The position numbers and the translations under genes were made by a program. Shown here piece after piece: positions 25,376 through 36,608 of a stretch of DNA of 64,000 nucleotides (position 1 is the first letter of the stretch; every line of letters starts with the position of its first letter). The notes beneath the pieces are model-generated. The model searched no databases, was not told the DNA's origin, and saw nothing but the letters and a program-made list of their open reading frames with translations. This DNA is from Symsagittifera roscoffensis (Eukaryota; Xenacoelomorpha; Acoela; Convolutidae). The stretch is taken from positions 68,202,956 through 68,266,955 of the forward strand of contig NC_087065.1 in assembly GCF_963678635.1 (NCBI RefSeq), read 5' to 3'.

Positions 25376-25674
25376 TACTGAGTGTCTTAAACCTTCTAAA
25401 CAACCTTCCTTGTTAGAAACTTGAGGAAACATCCTCTGGCAATTTGGGAAACGGAAAATATCCATTTAAACAAAATCATGTTAGGATATTAGGCGCTTAA
25501 TAGGATCATAAGAGCCCATTTTGACCCGGAAATTCGTGATCAACTTTGGATTCTAGATCGGGTGTATCAGAAGTATCCGAACAAAATTTTTTTTTATTGT
25601 GATTTTGGTTGTGTGGTTGCCTTGAGCTACTTAATAGGAAAGTTCGGGCAATCCGGGAACAAATAAAGGAATAC

Positions 25675-25712
25675 CTCGGTGAGTGTATTAGGCAAATACA
25701 CACTCACTTGAG
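25675..25712 (+). promoter_or_regulatory. Leader hairpin 1 (copy 1)
   Basis: The stem GTGAGTGTATT pairs with AATACACACTCAC around the loop AGGCA, with a 2-base bulge, and is extended by CTC/GAG outside. The second 187-bp repeat holds the same hairpin with an A-to-G and T-to-C change on opposite sides of the stem. This keeps the pair and suggests a functional RNA structure in the retrotransposon transcript. Confidence 0.6.
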
Positions 25713-25859
25713 AAGAAAAATTGTTCCCTACTCTCGTGCACTTGGAGCAGTCCGGGTGTGGGAGAGCTTTTTCATAGACTTTAGAATTTTACGATCAGAG
25801 GTTGCCTTGAGCCACTTGATAGGACAACTCGGGCAATCGCAGGGCACCTAAAAGAACAC

Positions 25860-25897
25860 CTCGGTGGGTGTATTAGGCAAATACACACCCACTTGAG
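25860..25897 (+). promoter_or_regulatory. Leader hairpin 2 (copy 1)
   Basis: The stem GTGGGTGTATT pairs with AATACACACCCAC around the same AGGCA loop. It is the partner of hairpin 1, 185 bp away. The fourth stem position is G-C here and A-T in hairpin 1. Confidence 0.6.
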
Positions 25898-26391
25898 AAG
25901 ACTGTGTCCTGGGCTTTGTTCTTTCGGATCGTTCCGATTGGGGGAAGTCTTTTTCTCTAAGACTAAGTTTTATTGATCTGTTTCTGAATCATCACTGCTT
26001 TTTATCAAAGATTGCTTAATTTTAAAAAGCAGTGACTTGATAAATTGTGTGGCGATAAATTGATACTGACAAAAGGTCGCTGTCACTGGTAGGATATTCT
26101 TATCAGATTATCTATTGTGTTTTGTGTGTTTTGTGTGTTGATTATATCTTGTGAAAATTTTGTGACACTGTTATACTACACGACAGGGTTGAGTTAGCAT
26201 TATATCAATACTGAGCAGGCCCTGTGTGTGTAACTCTAGCTGAGTCACTATGATTGTCATTGAGAAACCTAAGAGACACTCTTGATACTTACGAGATCGA
26301 AGAGGCATCGTTAAGTAATTTAGCTTGAACTTGTTTGCGGTACGTGTGCATCGCCATTAAATCATACGAATATTGTTTTTTGTCACAAAGC

Positions 26392-29300
26392 ATGCAGCGC
26401 AGGGACTCGTTAGGATTGACTACTAAGATTCCCAGGCTGAGCAATGTCAGCACGCGAAACTTTAAAACTAGGCGTAGCCAGTCCTCGTTTAGCAGTGCCT
26501 CCGACGTGTTTGCCGAAACCGAATCGACTAAAGGTCAACTTGATCTTTCAGTGAGCGAAATGAGACTAAGGAGCGAGAAAAACCTCGATGGCGATCAAAG
26601 GCGGAGCGCCGAAGCCGGAACCGCAAGCGAAACGCTTGTGGACCCCTTTGACGAGGGAGAACAGACGCTCATTCGACTCGACTTTGAGCCGAGCGAGGAC
26701 CTCGAGCGGGAGGAAGTCGAGAGGACGGAGGAGACCTCGGAGCGTTCCGAGATCGAGCCGCGAGAGGAAGTGTTATTTAAGGGAATGCCCAAATCGGAGA
26801 CCAAGAGTCACAGGTGGAGGGGAGAATACTCACATTCGGCTAGTACCCACTCATCTCTGGCCAAGCAGAGCAACAACGCGATGATGTCGAGTATAAGTCC
26901 GAGTGAAGAACAACCGGGTTCGAAGGCCAAGAAGAGTTGGAAGTCTTTGTACGACGAGCACATGGCGTCACTACCAACTGTAGGTTTAACTTCCAATTAT
27001 GACTACCCGGAGATAGCCCATCCGGATGTGAACTTCACACCGGACAACACCGATCAATGCCTGGCGGAGAGCCTGGCACAGGCAAACAAGGAGTCATACG
27101 AAAGAGAGGCTAGGATGACCAGGGAGATCGAACGATTGTTGAACGATCATGATAGTACCTACGCCCACACGATGACTAGCCTGGAGAAAAGGTTAGATGC
27201 AAAGTCTGACTTAATGATGCGGAAGCTTGACGCGATCCTGAATGGGAGCAATTGGCAGGAGCGTTCCAACCCAAGGGAGCGCTCACGCCATGCGAATGAT
27301 GGAAATGGTACGGGCAGCAATGCCAGAGCCCAGCAAGGCTCGAGAACGAACTACGAACCTAGAAACAAGGAGCGGCCAAGTGAAGCCCCGTCGAGGCCTG
27401 GCTGGACGAATCCAGTCCCGCCGGAGGCAGATGCCACCCCGGAGACAAGGTTGCCAACTGTGCCTCAAGTCAGTTCAGTACCAGATCTGACTACAGTCTC
27501 ACAGGACACAACGATGTATGCCTCGATGTTTGAGCCTCTGAACAGATCTCTCGAAACATTCATCACCAAGCTCTCGAAGTCAACCGAGAGAGGAGAGAGG
27601 TCAAGAAGGACACTGAAAAAACCGAAGTCATAAAAAGACGAGTCAGACGGCTGCCTTAATACTTGGATAGAGGTGATGAAGTTACACTTTGAGGAAGAGA
27701 ATTTCTCCAAGAAACAAGAGTGCAGCGCGCTGACGAGCAACCTGGAGGGTACTGCATTAAGTTGTGTAATGGCGAAAAGAGCCAATGAGAGAGACAGCGC
27801 TCGCAAGATATTCGACATCCTGCTGAATTGTTGCGGCTCTGGAGTACAAGGACACTAGGATATGGTGAAGTTCGAAAAGAGGCGTCAAAGAGATGAAGAA
27901 TCCATTGATAATTTTTTGGAGTTGAAGACGATGTTGGCCACACACTTCACCCTTTCGCTTGACCAGGTACCCACGCCCGACGATTTACGTATGAAGTCAC
28001 GCGAGTATTTACTCATAAAACCGAGGGCGCAAAACCGTTACAGCAATTATGGCAACTATAGCGGGACAAACACTGGTGCGAATTCTAGTTGGTACAAGCC
28101 TCGCGATGACATGGATAAAAGGAGGTCGTGTGCGAATTGTGGTTCGATGGACCATCACGTTTCCGCGTGTTCTGCATACAAACAGAACATGAAGGCGATG
28201 GGCTACTTTCTCGAGGACGCCGACGCGACCGACGAGGATCATGAAGAGTACGTCAGAGGGCTCATCATGAAATATGGTCCAAGGTGTTTCTTTTGTAATT
28301 TGGAGGGACACTTCAAGTCGGATTGTACTCAATTTTGGGATGCAGTAGCGGACGCGAAACATCCCCGCCACGAAGAGGCGCTTTCGGGTGTCAAGGCCAG
28401 TCGAGCACGTCTGATGAACGAGGCTGAATCTCGGAGGAAGGAGACGACACCGAGCACCTTCACGACCAAAAAGGTAAAGACACTGCCTGACGAGGTGGTG
28501 GCCTCGAACCTCGAGGCAGAGTCGTCTAGCCCACTCAAGGTGGATTACGGCCTGGCGGCAAGGACAGCGCTACAGAATGTCAAACAGGACCTAGCCACGA
28601 AAGAAGTGGAGCAATGGGTAAGGTCGGAGCTGGAGAGCACAGATCTTTGGGTAAGTTTTAATGTTCTGGGTAAAACGACGAAAGTAGAAGACAAAGAGGA
28701 ACCCAGGAAACAGGGACTAAAACTGAACGTTATATCTGGTAAAACTTTCGGCATGACGAAAGAGGGGACAAAAATAATGTCCATTATCTCGGTCGCAGGG
28801 CACCAGGTGATCAAGAACTTGAGTGAACCATCCGAGATTACACTAGTCCACCTGGACATCTATGCCGACTACATGAAGGAGAAAGATCCCAAACTGGACT
28901 CCAGGGCAGTGCGAGCGCTGCTCGCAACGGGAGGTCCGAGGCTGATGAAAGTGGATGGACTTTATATCGATGTCCATGGCCCTTACCCGATCCTAATGAA
29001 TGTGGATGGCATCAATATCTACACGAAAGCTCACATAACTGATGCGAACGATCAGATTGGCCGGATATACATTGGTCAAGAGGAGCTGAAGGTTAGACGA
29101 ATCGGACACAACGCGATGCTCGAACAAGATGCGGTGCATATAGGTTGCGAGGCCGATCTGGCTGCGCACGTGCTGGACGTGCAAGGCAGACAACTTTCAG
29201 TAAAGGGACTGCTAGACACGGGAGCAGTGGTTAGTGTCATGCCAGTCAAAACTTGGACCGACATGGGTTTCGAGAGGTCGGATCTCATACCGACAAACAT

Positions 29301-29541
29301 CAGGTTGACAGCGGCCAATCAGGGAGCGATCTATGTGACTGGACGAACCCCGATCATTTCACTGCAGCTCGGAGGAAGACATCTTTGGATGAGCTTCCTA
29401 GTAGTGGAGAATTTGGACGAATCCGATCAGTTCATCTTAGGAAGGGATTTCGTGCGCAACTTTGACGTCACCATCGATCTCAATGACGGGTTGATTAGGA
29501 TCAAGGATCCTGAGAGAAAGTATGAAAAGAGACCCCCTTAA
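26392..29541 (+). pseudogene. gag: Gypsy gag-protease, copy 1
   Basis: The frame starts at the ATG at 26392 (MQRRDSLG). It encodes a long charged N-terminal region (E/R rich), a helical segment (SLEKRLDAKSDLMMRKLD), then two canonical CX2CX4HX4C zinc knuckles (28129-28170 and about 28285-28326). The aspartic protease follows, with DTG at 29215-29223 and ILGRDF near 29440. In-frame stops at 27631 (TAA) and 27856 (TAG), plus a 102-bp in-frame deletion near 27920, separate it from an intact version. The frame ends at 29539-29541 and overlaps the pol frame by 20 bp. The protease domain itself looks intact. Confidence 0.85.
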
Positions 29542-32500
29542 TAAGAACTTAATTAACCAGGCCAAGGTGCCGATTTTTCTGGATCGAAAAGTTAGGTTAA
29601 AACCAAACCAAGCCGTAGTAGCGACGTTTAGGATGAGGAACTTGAATGAACTCAGCAATGACAGACAGGTGTGTCTGGTACCAAATCCAAACAGTAAAAG
29701 CTCGGCTATTTTAGGAAGAAGCTTCTCACTCACTCAGAGCGGACTGTGTGTGAGTGTGTTATTGAACACAGAAGCAACAACAGTGACAAAACAGAGGGGA
29801 AAGAAACTTGGCTACGCTTTGCCTCTGAACACAGACTTTCAGAGTGTGGAGAACTTGAAAAAGTTTGATGTAACTAAATGTCCATTACATGCGAACCAAG
29901 AATGTATAATGAAGAGAGTGAATGAATTGAAATCTTCTAGGAAATTGTTTTCAATGAAGTCGGAAACAGATGATGGGCTGTCTAGTTGTTCCAACTTTCC
30001 TGAGAGGCCGACAGAAGCAGAGTTAGCAGCGAATAAACCTGTCCTACCTAAGATAGAACATCTGAAGGGTAAAATATCAGACAAGGAACTAGATTCGCTC
30101 AGAGCGGTGCTAAATCGGAACGCAGACGTTTTTTCGAAACATAAGGCCGACATAGGTTGTTGTACTTTTGTAGAACACGAGATTGAGATAGAAGAGGGCT
30201 CGGTACCTCATAGGGAAGGGGCGAGAAGAATGACCCCAAACAAGTCAGAAGCGTGTAGGAAGGAAATCGAGATGTTAATGGAGTACGACATGATCGAGCC
30301 GTCGAAGTCCCCATGGGATTGTGGCGTGGTCATGGCGAAAAAGAAAGGGGGACAACTCAGATTTTGTTCGGAATTCCATTATCTGAACGCAGTGACTATG
30401 AAGGACGCATACCCGATTCCCCGCATCGATGAGAGCCTATCCAAGCTGGGAGACGCGAAGTTCTTCACGACGTTGGATTTGGGCTCTGCGTTCTGGCAAG
30501 TGCCACTCAGAAAGCAAGATCGAGAGAAAACAGGCTTCGCGTGTGAGCTGGGATTGTTCCAGTGGAAGAGGATGCCATTCGGATTGTGCAACGCGACGGC
30601 CACATTCCAGCGACTGATGGCCCAGGCACTCACGAGCGTCACTAAGAAATACGGGAATCTCATCATGTGTTATGTTGATGATGTCGTGATTGCAACACCA
30701 ACCTTAGAAGACCACATAAAGAGGTTGGAGGAGGTGTTTTCTTGCATGAAGCAGGCGGGTCTGAAATGTAAACCATCTAAGTGTGAAATCCTCAGGGATT
30801 CCATAAAGTATCTGGGCCGCCTGGTTGACAAACATGGGGTGAGACCAGATCCCGAAGCGGTTGAAGCGGTGCTGACCTGGAAGGCACCTAACACAGATAC
30901 ACAGCAGATGAGTTTTTTGGGATTCGCTAATTTTTATCGAGAGTTCGTCAAGGGGTATGCCGACAAAATATACCCCATGCAGAGGTTGATAAGAAACAAG
31001 GGCAAAAAGTTCACCTGGACTGATGAGGCACAAGTTTCATTTGAAAACATCAAAGGTGAACTTTCCGAGGCACCGGTCCTCGGCATGCCAACAGAGAAGG
31101 GGATGTTCGTGCTGGATACGGATGCATCAGCGGTTGCGATATTGGGCATACTTCACCAGGAGCAGGAGTGGAACGGGAGAACGGTTCTTCGTCCGATAGC
31201 CTACGGGAGTAAAGTCCTGAGTGATACTGAAATGAAGTACGGCGCACCAAAAGCGGAGCTGTTTGCGGTGATCACTTTCGTGGAAAAATACAGACTTACT
31301 TGGGGAGTGCTCCCTTCAAGTTACGTGTGGATAATCGTGCCCTTGCCTGGCTGAAAACCTATTAGATGGACCAGAGTTATATTGGTCGTTGGATCGTGCG
31401 CCTGGATGGATACCACATGATCATAGAGCACCGTACCCGTGACAAGCACCAAAACGCAGATAGCCTCAGTAAAAAGTCAGAACTTTATGAGCGCCTCGAG
31501 GAGAAACAGGCTAACCAATCAGAAATCAAAGACGGGTTTTACTTTCTGGACAAAGAAACCTACGACAAACTGCCACTTACTAGGTGGTTAGACAAGTCAG
31601 GGCATCCTATACCCGGACACCCTGACCTTCCAGTGGAGACGGCCGCGGAGATAAAGCTTTTAGCCAGAGGAGAGCCCGTTCCGTTGGATCTGCTAGTCCG
31701 ATCCAACTTGGTACAGCAGGAACTTACCAGACTAGGTATAAACAGCATGGCTCTATTGAACAGGACGGTGAACGTGGCGCCGGACGTCATGGGAAAGCTC
31801 CGTGACTTGTTGGACAGGGAAGTGGATAGGCATGATCGTTTGTGGATGGAGACCATGCAGCGGTTGACTGTCACCGAGAGAACAGAGAGGAGGCCAGTGT
31901 CCATTCGCAGCCGAGGAGTTGAACGGGATTGCAGGTTGATAGTCCACCAACTGGTGAGCTCGATGCCGAAGGAAGTCTTATTGAGAACTTCGTTCACTGA
32001 ATATGGAACTCTGAATCAGAATCAAACCACTGAGGAAGTCAGGATCAAGTCGAAATCTAGCACATCACGGATGCAAAAGAAGAATACGAGCCGAGCCCTG
32101 GTTGTTCGTCCGTGGACGAAACAATGTCCGGGGAGTCTGATACCTTCCAGCCAGTCAAGGACTACTTGTCTGAAGAGTCAGACACCTTTGAGCCCGTGCA
32201 GGACAACTTGTCCGGGGAGAGGTTGACTAGACCACTTAGGGGCAGAATTTTGTCCGGGGAGTCGGGTTCAAAGCGACCAATGGACAGAGTTTTGTCCGGG
32301 GAGTCGAGAAACATCTCAGACAACTTGGAATATGATGTTGGGAAATCAGCCCCAGTCCTGCGACAACACATCTGAAACAACTTCCAATTCCGATATGTCA
32401 GAGATCGCAATCCACTCCTTATTGGTAGACTGGAAGCAGCGTGGGCTGGACCGAGAAACGCATCAGGATCCAGACAGGGACAGATACTCCTCAGATGAAG

Positions 32501-32792
32501 AGGGCACTGCGCTAGATAATGCCGCAGACGAGCTCGAGCTGATAGCAGTTTCGAAACGCCCAACCAGATTGCTGCCATATGGTACGGTCGTCCGTACCAA
32601 TCTGGAACCATCTGTGCAGGAAGCGACGCCTTTGAAAAAAATATGGTGTGTCAAGTTGATGAACGATGCTCATGCTCCGGAGATAATGAGTGGGCAATTG
32701 AACGTGGTAAAGACGTATTTGAAAGCCAGGTACAGGCTGTCGGATCTCCTAAGGGCTCAAATAAATGATAGAATGACGAGCAGTCTTAAACC
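29522..32792 (+). pseudogene. pol: Gypsy pol copy 1 (RT, RNase H, linker; no integrase)
   Basis: Pol is in the +1 frame relative to gag-protease and overlaps it at 29522-29541. The reverse transcriptase shows FTTLDLGSAFWQVPL, MPFGLCNATATFQR and the catalytic YVDD at 30671-30682, which looks intact. RNase H follows (VLDTDASAVAIL, AYGSKVLS). A 1-bp deletion near 31291 shifts the frame. A TAG at 31363, also present in copy 2, comes next. The linker after RNase H (31366-32790) carries HQNADSLSK and the repeated LSGES motif. Sequence homologous to pol stops at about 32792, just after LLRAQINDRMTS, so the integrase is missing entirely. Confidence 0.85.
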
Positions 32793-32825
32793 TTCTAAAA
32801 CCTACGGAGTGTCTTAAACCTTCTA
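32793..32825. other. Junction between Gypsy copies 1 and 2
   Basis: After pol sequence ending GACGAGCAGT come CTTAAACCTTCTAAAA, a short filler CCTACGGA, then GTGTCTTAAACCTTCTAAAC, which starts the second leader. The motif CTTAAACCTTCTAAA thus occurs twice at the breakpoint, suggesting a template switch or slippage during its formation. There is no LTR sequence here. Confidence 0.75.
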
Positions 32826-33101
32826 AACAACCTTCCTTGTTAGAAACTTGAGGAAACATCCTCTGGCAATTTGGGAAACGGAAAATATCCATTTAAACAA
32901 AATCATGTTAGGACATTAGGCGCTTAATAGGATCATAAGAGCCCATTTTGACCCGGAAATTCGTGATCAACTTTGGATTCTAGATCGGGTGTATCAGAAG
33001 TATCCGAACAAAATTTTTTTTTATTGTGATTTTGGTTGTGTGGTTGCCTTGAGCTACTTAATAGGAAAGTTCGGGCAATCCGGGAACAAATAAAGGAATA
33101 C

Positions 33102-33139
33102 CTCGGTGAGTGTATTAGGCAAATACACACTCACTTGAG
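33102..33139 (+). promoter_or_regulatory. Leader hairpin 1 (copy 2)
   Basis: Same sequence and stem-loop as at 25675-25712 (GTGAGTGTATT, loop AGGCA). Confidence 0.55.
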
Positions 33140-33286
33140 AAGAAAAATTGTTCCCTACTCTCGTGCACTTGGAGCAGTCCGGGTGTGGGAGAGCTTTTTC
33201 ATAGACTTTAGAAATTTACGATCAGAGGTTGCCTTGAGCCACTTGATAAGACAACTCGGGCAATCGCAGGGCACCTAAAAGAACAC

Positions 33287-33324
33287 CTCGGTGGGTGTAT
33301 TAGGCAAATACACACCCACTTGAG
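33287..33324 (+). promoter_or_regulatory. Leader hairpin 2 (copy 2)
   Basis: Same sequence and stem-loop as at 25860-25897 (GTGGGTGTATT, loop AGGCA). Confidence 0.55.
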
Positions 33325-33810
33325 AAGACTGTGTCCTGGGCTTTGTTCTTTCGGATCGTTCCGATTGGGGGAAGTCTTTTTCTCTAAGACTAAGTTTTAT
33401 TGATTTGTTTCTGAATCATCACTGCTTTTTATCAAAGATTGCTTAATTTTAAAAAAGCAGTGACTTGATAAATTGTGTGGCGATAAATTGATACTGACAA
33501 AAGGTCGCTGTCACCTGTAGGATATTCTTATCAGATTAACTATTGTGTTTTGTGTGTTGATTATATCTTGTGAAAATTTTGTGATACTGTTATACTACAC
33601 GACAGGGTTGAGTTAGCATTATATCAATACTGAGCAGGCCCTGTGTGTGTAACTCTAGCTGAGTCACTAAGATTGTCATTGAGAAACCTAAGAGACACTC
33701 TTGATACTTACGAGATTGAAGAGGCATCGTTAAGTAATTTAGCTTGAACTTGTTTGCGGTACGTGTGCATCGCCATTAAATCATACGAATATTGTTTTTT
33801 GTCACAAAGC

Positions 33811-36608
33811 ATGCAGCGCAGGGACTCGTTAGGATTGACTACTAAGATTCCCAGGCTGAGCAAGGTCAGCACGCGAAAATTTAAAACTAGGCGTAGCCAG
33901 TCCTCGTTTAGCAGCGCCTCCGACGTGTTTGCCGAAACCGAATCGACTAAAGGTCAACTTGATCTTTAAGTGAGCGAAATGAGACTAAGGAGCGAGAAAA
34001 ACCTCGATGGCGATCAAAGGCGGAGCGCCGAAGCCGGAACCGCGAGCGAAACGCTTGTGGACCCCTTTGACGAGGGAGAACAGACGCTCATTCGACCCGA
34101 CTTTGAGCCGAGCGAGGACCTCGAGCGGGAGGAAGTCGAGAGGACGGAGGAGAGCTCGGAGCGTTCCGAGATCGAGCCGCGAGAGGAAGTGTTATTTAAG
34201 GGAATGCCCAAATCGGAGACCAAGAGTCACAGGTGGAGGGGAGAATACTCACATTCGGCTAGTACCCACTCATCTCTGGCCAAGCAGAGCAACAACGCGA
34301 TGATGTCGAGTATAAGTCCGAGTGAAGAACAACCGGGTTCGAAGGCCAAGAAGAGTTGGAAGTCTTTGTACGACGAGCGCATGGCGACACTACCAACTGT
34401 AGGTTTAAGTTCCAGTTATGACTACCCGGAGATAGCCCATCCGGATGTGAACTTCACACCGGACAACACCGATCAATGCCTGGCGGAGAGCCTGGCACAG
34501 GCAAACAAGGAGTCATACGAAAGAGAGGCTAGGATGACCAGGGAGATCGAACGATTGTTGAACGATCATGATAGTACCTACGCCCACACGATGACTAGCC
34601 TGGAGAAAAGGTTAGATGAAAAGTCTGACTTAATGATGCGGAAGCTTGACGCGATCCTGAATGGGAGCAATTGGCAGGAGCGTTCCAACCCAAGGGAGCG
34701 CTCACGCCATGCGAATGATGGAAATGGTACGGGCAGCAATGCCAGAGCCCAGCAAGGCTCGAGAACGAACTACGAACCTAGAAACAAGGAGCGGCCAAGG
34801 GAAGCCCCGTCGAGGCCTGGCTGGACGAATCCAGTCCCGCCGGAGGCAGATGCCACCCCGGAGACAAGGTTGCCAACTGTGCCTCAAGTCAGTTCAGTAC
34901 CAGATCTGACTACAGTCTCACAGGACACAACGATGTATGCCTCGATGTTTGAGCCTCTGAATAGATCTCTCGAAACATTCATAACCAAGCTCTCGAAGTC
35001 AACCGAGAGAGGAGATAGGTCAAGAAGGACACTGAAAAAGCCGAAGTCATATAAAGACGAGTCAGACGGCTGCATTGATACTTGGATAGAGGTGATGAAG
35101 TTACACTTTGAGGAAGAGAATCTCTCCAAGAAACAAGAGTGCAGCGCGCTGACGAGCAACCTGGAGGGTACTGCATTAAATTGTGTAATGGCGAAAAGAG
35201 CCAATGAGAGAGACAGCGCTCGCAAGATATTCGACATCCTGCTGAATTGTTGCGGCTCTGGAGTACAAGAGCACCAGGATATGGTGAAGTTCGAAAAGAG
35301 GCGACAAAGAGATGAAGAATCCATAGATAAATTTTTGGACGATCTTGAATTGCTAAGGAGGAGAAGCAATCCCGATGAGAGAATATCCGAGCGAAATGTG
35401 GCGATAGCTTTGAAATTCATGGACGGAGTAAAGAGTGAAGAGTTGAAGACGATGTTGGCCACACACTTCACCCTGTCGCTTGACCAGGTACCCACGCCCG
35501 ACGATTTACGTATGAAGTCACGCGAGTATTTACTCATAAAACCGAGGGCGCAAAACCGTTACAGCAATTATGGCAACTATAGCGGGACAAACACTGGTGC
35601 GAATTCCAGTTGGTACAAGCCTCGCGATGACATGGATAAAAGGAGGTCGTGTGCGAATTGTGGTTCGATGGACCATCACGTTTCCGCGGTGGGTTACGGC
35701 CTGGCTTCGGAAAAGTTTCAATGTTCTGGGTAAAACTACGAAAGTAGAAGACAAAGAGGAACCCAGGAAACAGGGACTAAAACTGAATGTTATATCTGGT
35801 AAAACTTTCGGCATGACGAAAGAGGGGACAAAAATAATTTCCATTATCTCGGTCGCAGGGCACCAGGTGGTCAAGAACTTGAGTGAACCATCCGAGATTA
35901 CACTAGTCCACCTGGACATCTATGCCGACTACATGAAGGAGAAAGATCCCAAACTGGACTCCAGGGCAGTGCGAGCGCTGCTCACAACGGGAGGTCCGAG
36001 GCTGATGAAAGTGGATGGACATTATATCGATGTCCATGGCCCTTACCCGATCCTAATGAATGTGGATGGCATCAATATCTACACGAAAGCTCACATAACT
36101 GATGCAAACGATCAGATTGGCCGGATATACATTGGTCAAGAGGAGCTGAAGGTTAGACTAATCGGACACAACGCGATGCTCGAACAAGATGCGGTGCACA
36201 TAGGTTGCGAGGCCGATCTGGCTGCGCACGTGCTGGACGCGTGATCTGGCTGCGCACGTGCTTTCAGTAAAGGGACTGCTAGACACGGGAGCAGTGGTTA
36301 GTGTCATGCCAGTCAAAACTTGGACCGACATGGGTTTCGAGAGGTCGGATCTCATACCGACAAACATCAGGTTGACAGCGGCCAATCAGGGAGCAATCTA
36401 TGTGACTGGACGAACCCCGATCATTTCACTGCAGCTCGGAGGAAGACATCTTTGGATGAGCTTCCTAGTAGTGGATAATTTGGACGAATCCGATCAGTTC
36501 ATCTTACGAAGGGATTTCGTGCGCAACTTTGACGTCACGATCGATCTCAATGACGGGTTGATTAGGATCAAGGATCCTGAGAGAAAGTATGAAAAGAGAC
36601 CCCCTTAA
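33811..36608 (+). pseudogene. gag: Gypsy gag-protease, copy 2
   Basis: It starts at the ATG at 33811. A TAA at 33967 replaces the serine codon found in copy 1, but copy 2 lacks copy 1's two stops and keeps the 34 residues deleted there. The first zinc knuckle (near 35649) is truncated: a net 461-bp deletion near 35690, with a small retained patch, removes the second knuckle and shifts the frame. A short duplication near 36241 (repeating CTGGCTGCGCACGTGCT) breaks the frame again before the protease. Protease DTG is present (36286-36294), but the second motif reads ILRRDF instead of ILGRDF. Each copy has its own private lesions, so the copies diverged after the tandem formed or came from different templates. 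Confidence 0.85.

Larger units (their letters stand above)
23244..26391 (+). other. Long 5' leader of Gypsy copy 1
   Basis: About 3.1 kb of non-coding sequence separates the 5' LTR from the gag start. It is rich in CCCTCCG or its complement CGGAGGG (for example at 23324, 23383, 23443, 23815, 23982, 24449, 24503, 24852, 24874, 25201, 25214 and 25270). It contains tandem 30-bp units near 25269-25360 and two 187-bp direct repeats (25614-25800 and 25801-25985), each with a conserved hairpin. Only the part from 25381 on is repeated in copy 2. Confidence 0.6.
32808..33810 (+). other. Partial 5' leader of Gypsy copy 2
   Basis: Homologous to 25381-26391 at a constant offset of 7427 bp at its start, with few differences. 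One is the loss of about 9 bp in a TGTGTTTTGTG run near 33550. It includes both leader hairpins, at 33102-33139 and 33287-33324. The upstream 2 kb of leader and the LTR are absent. Confidence 0.85.

Noticed and set aside
25614-25985. CRISPR-like repeats
   Set aside because: Only two long direct repeats in a eukaryotic retrotransposon leader; no spacers or cas genes.
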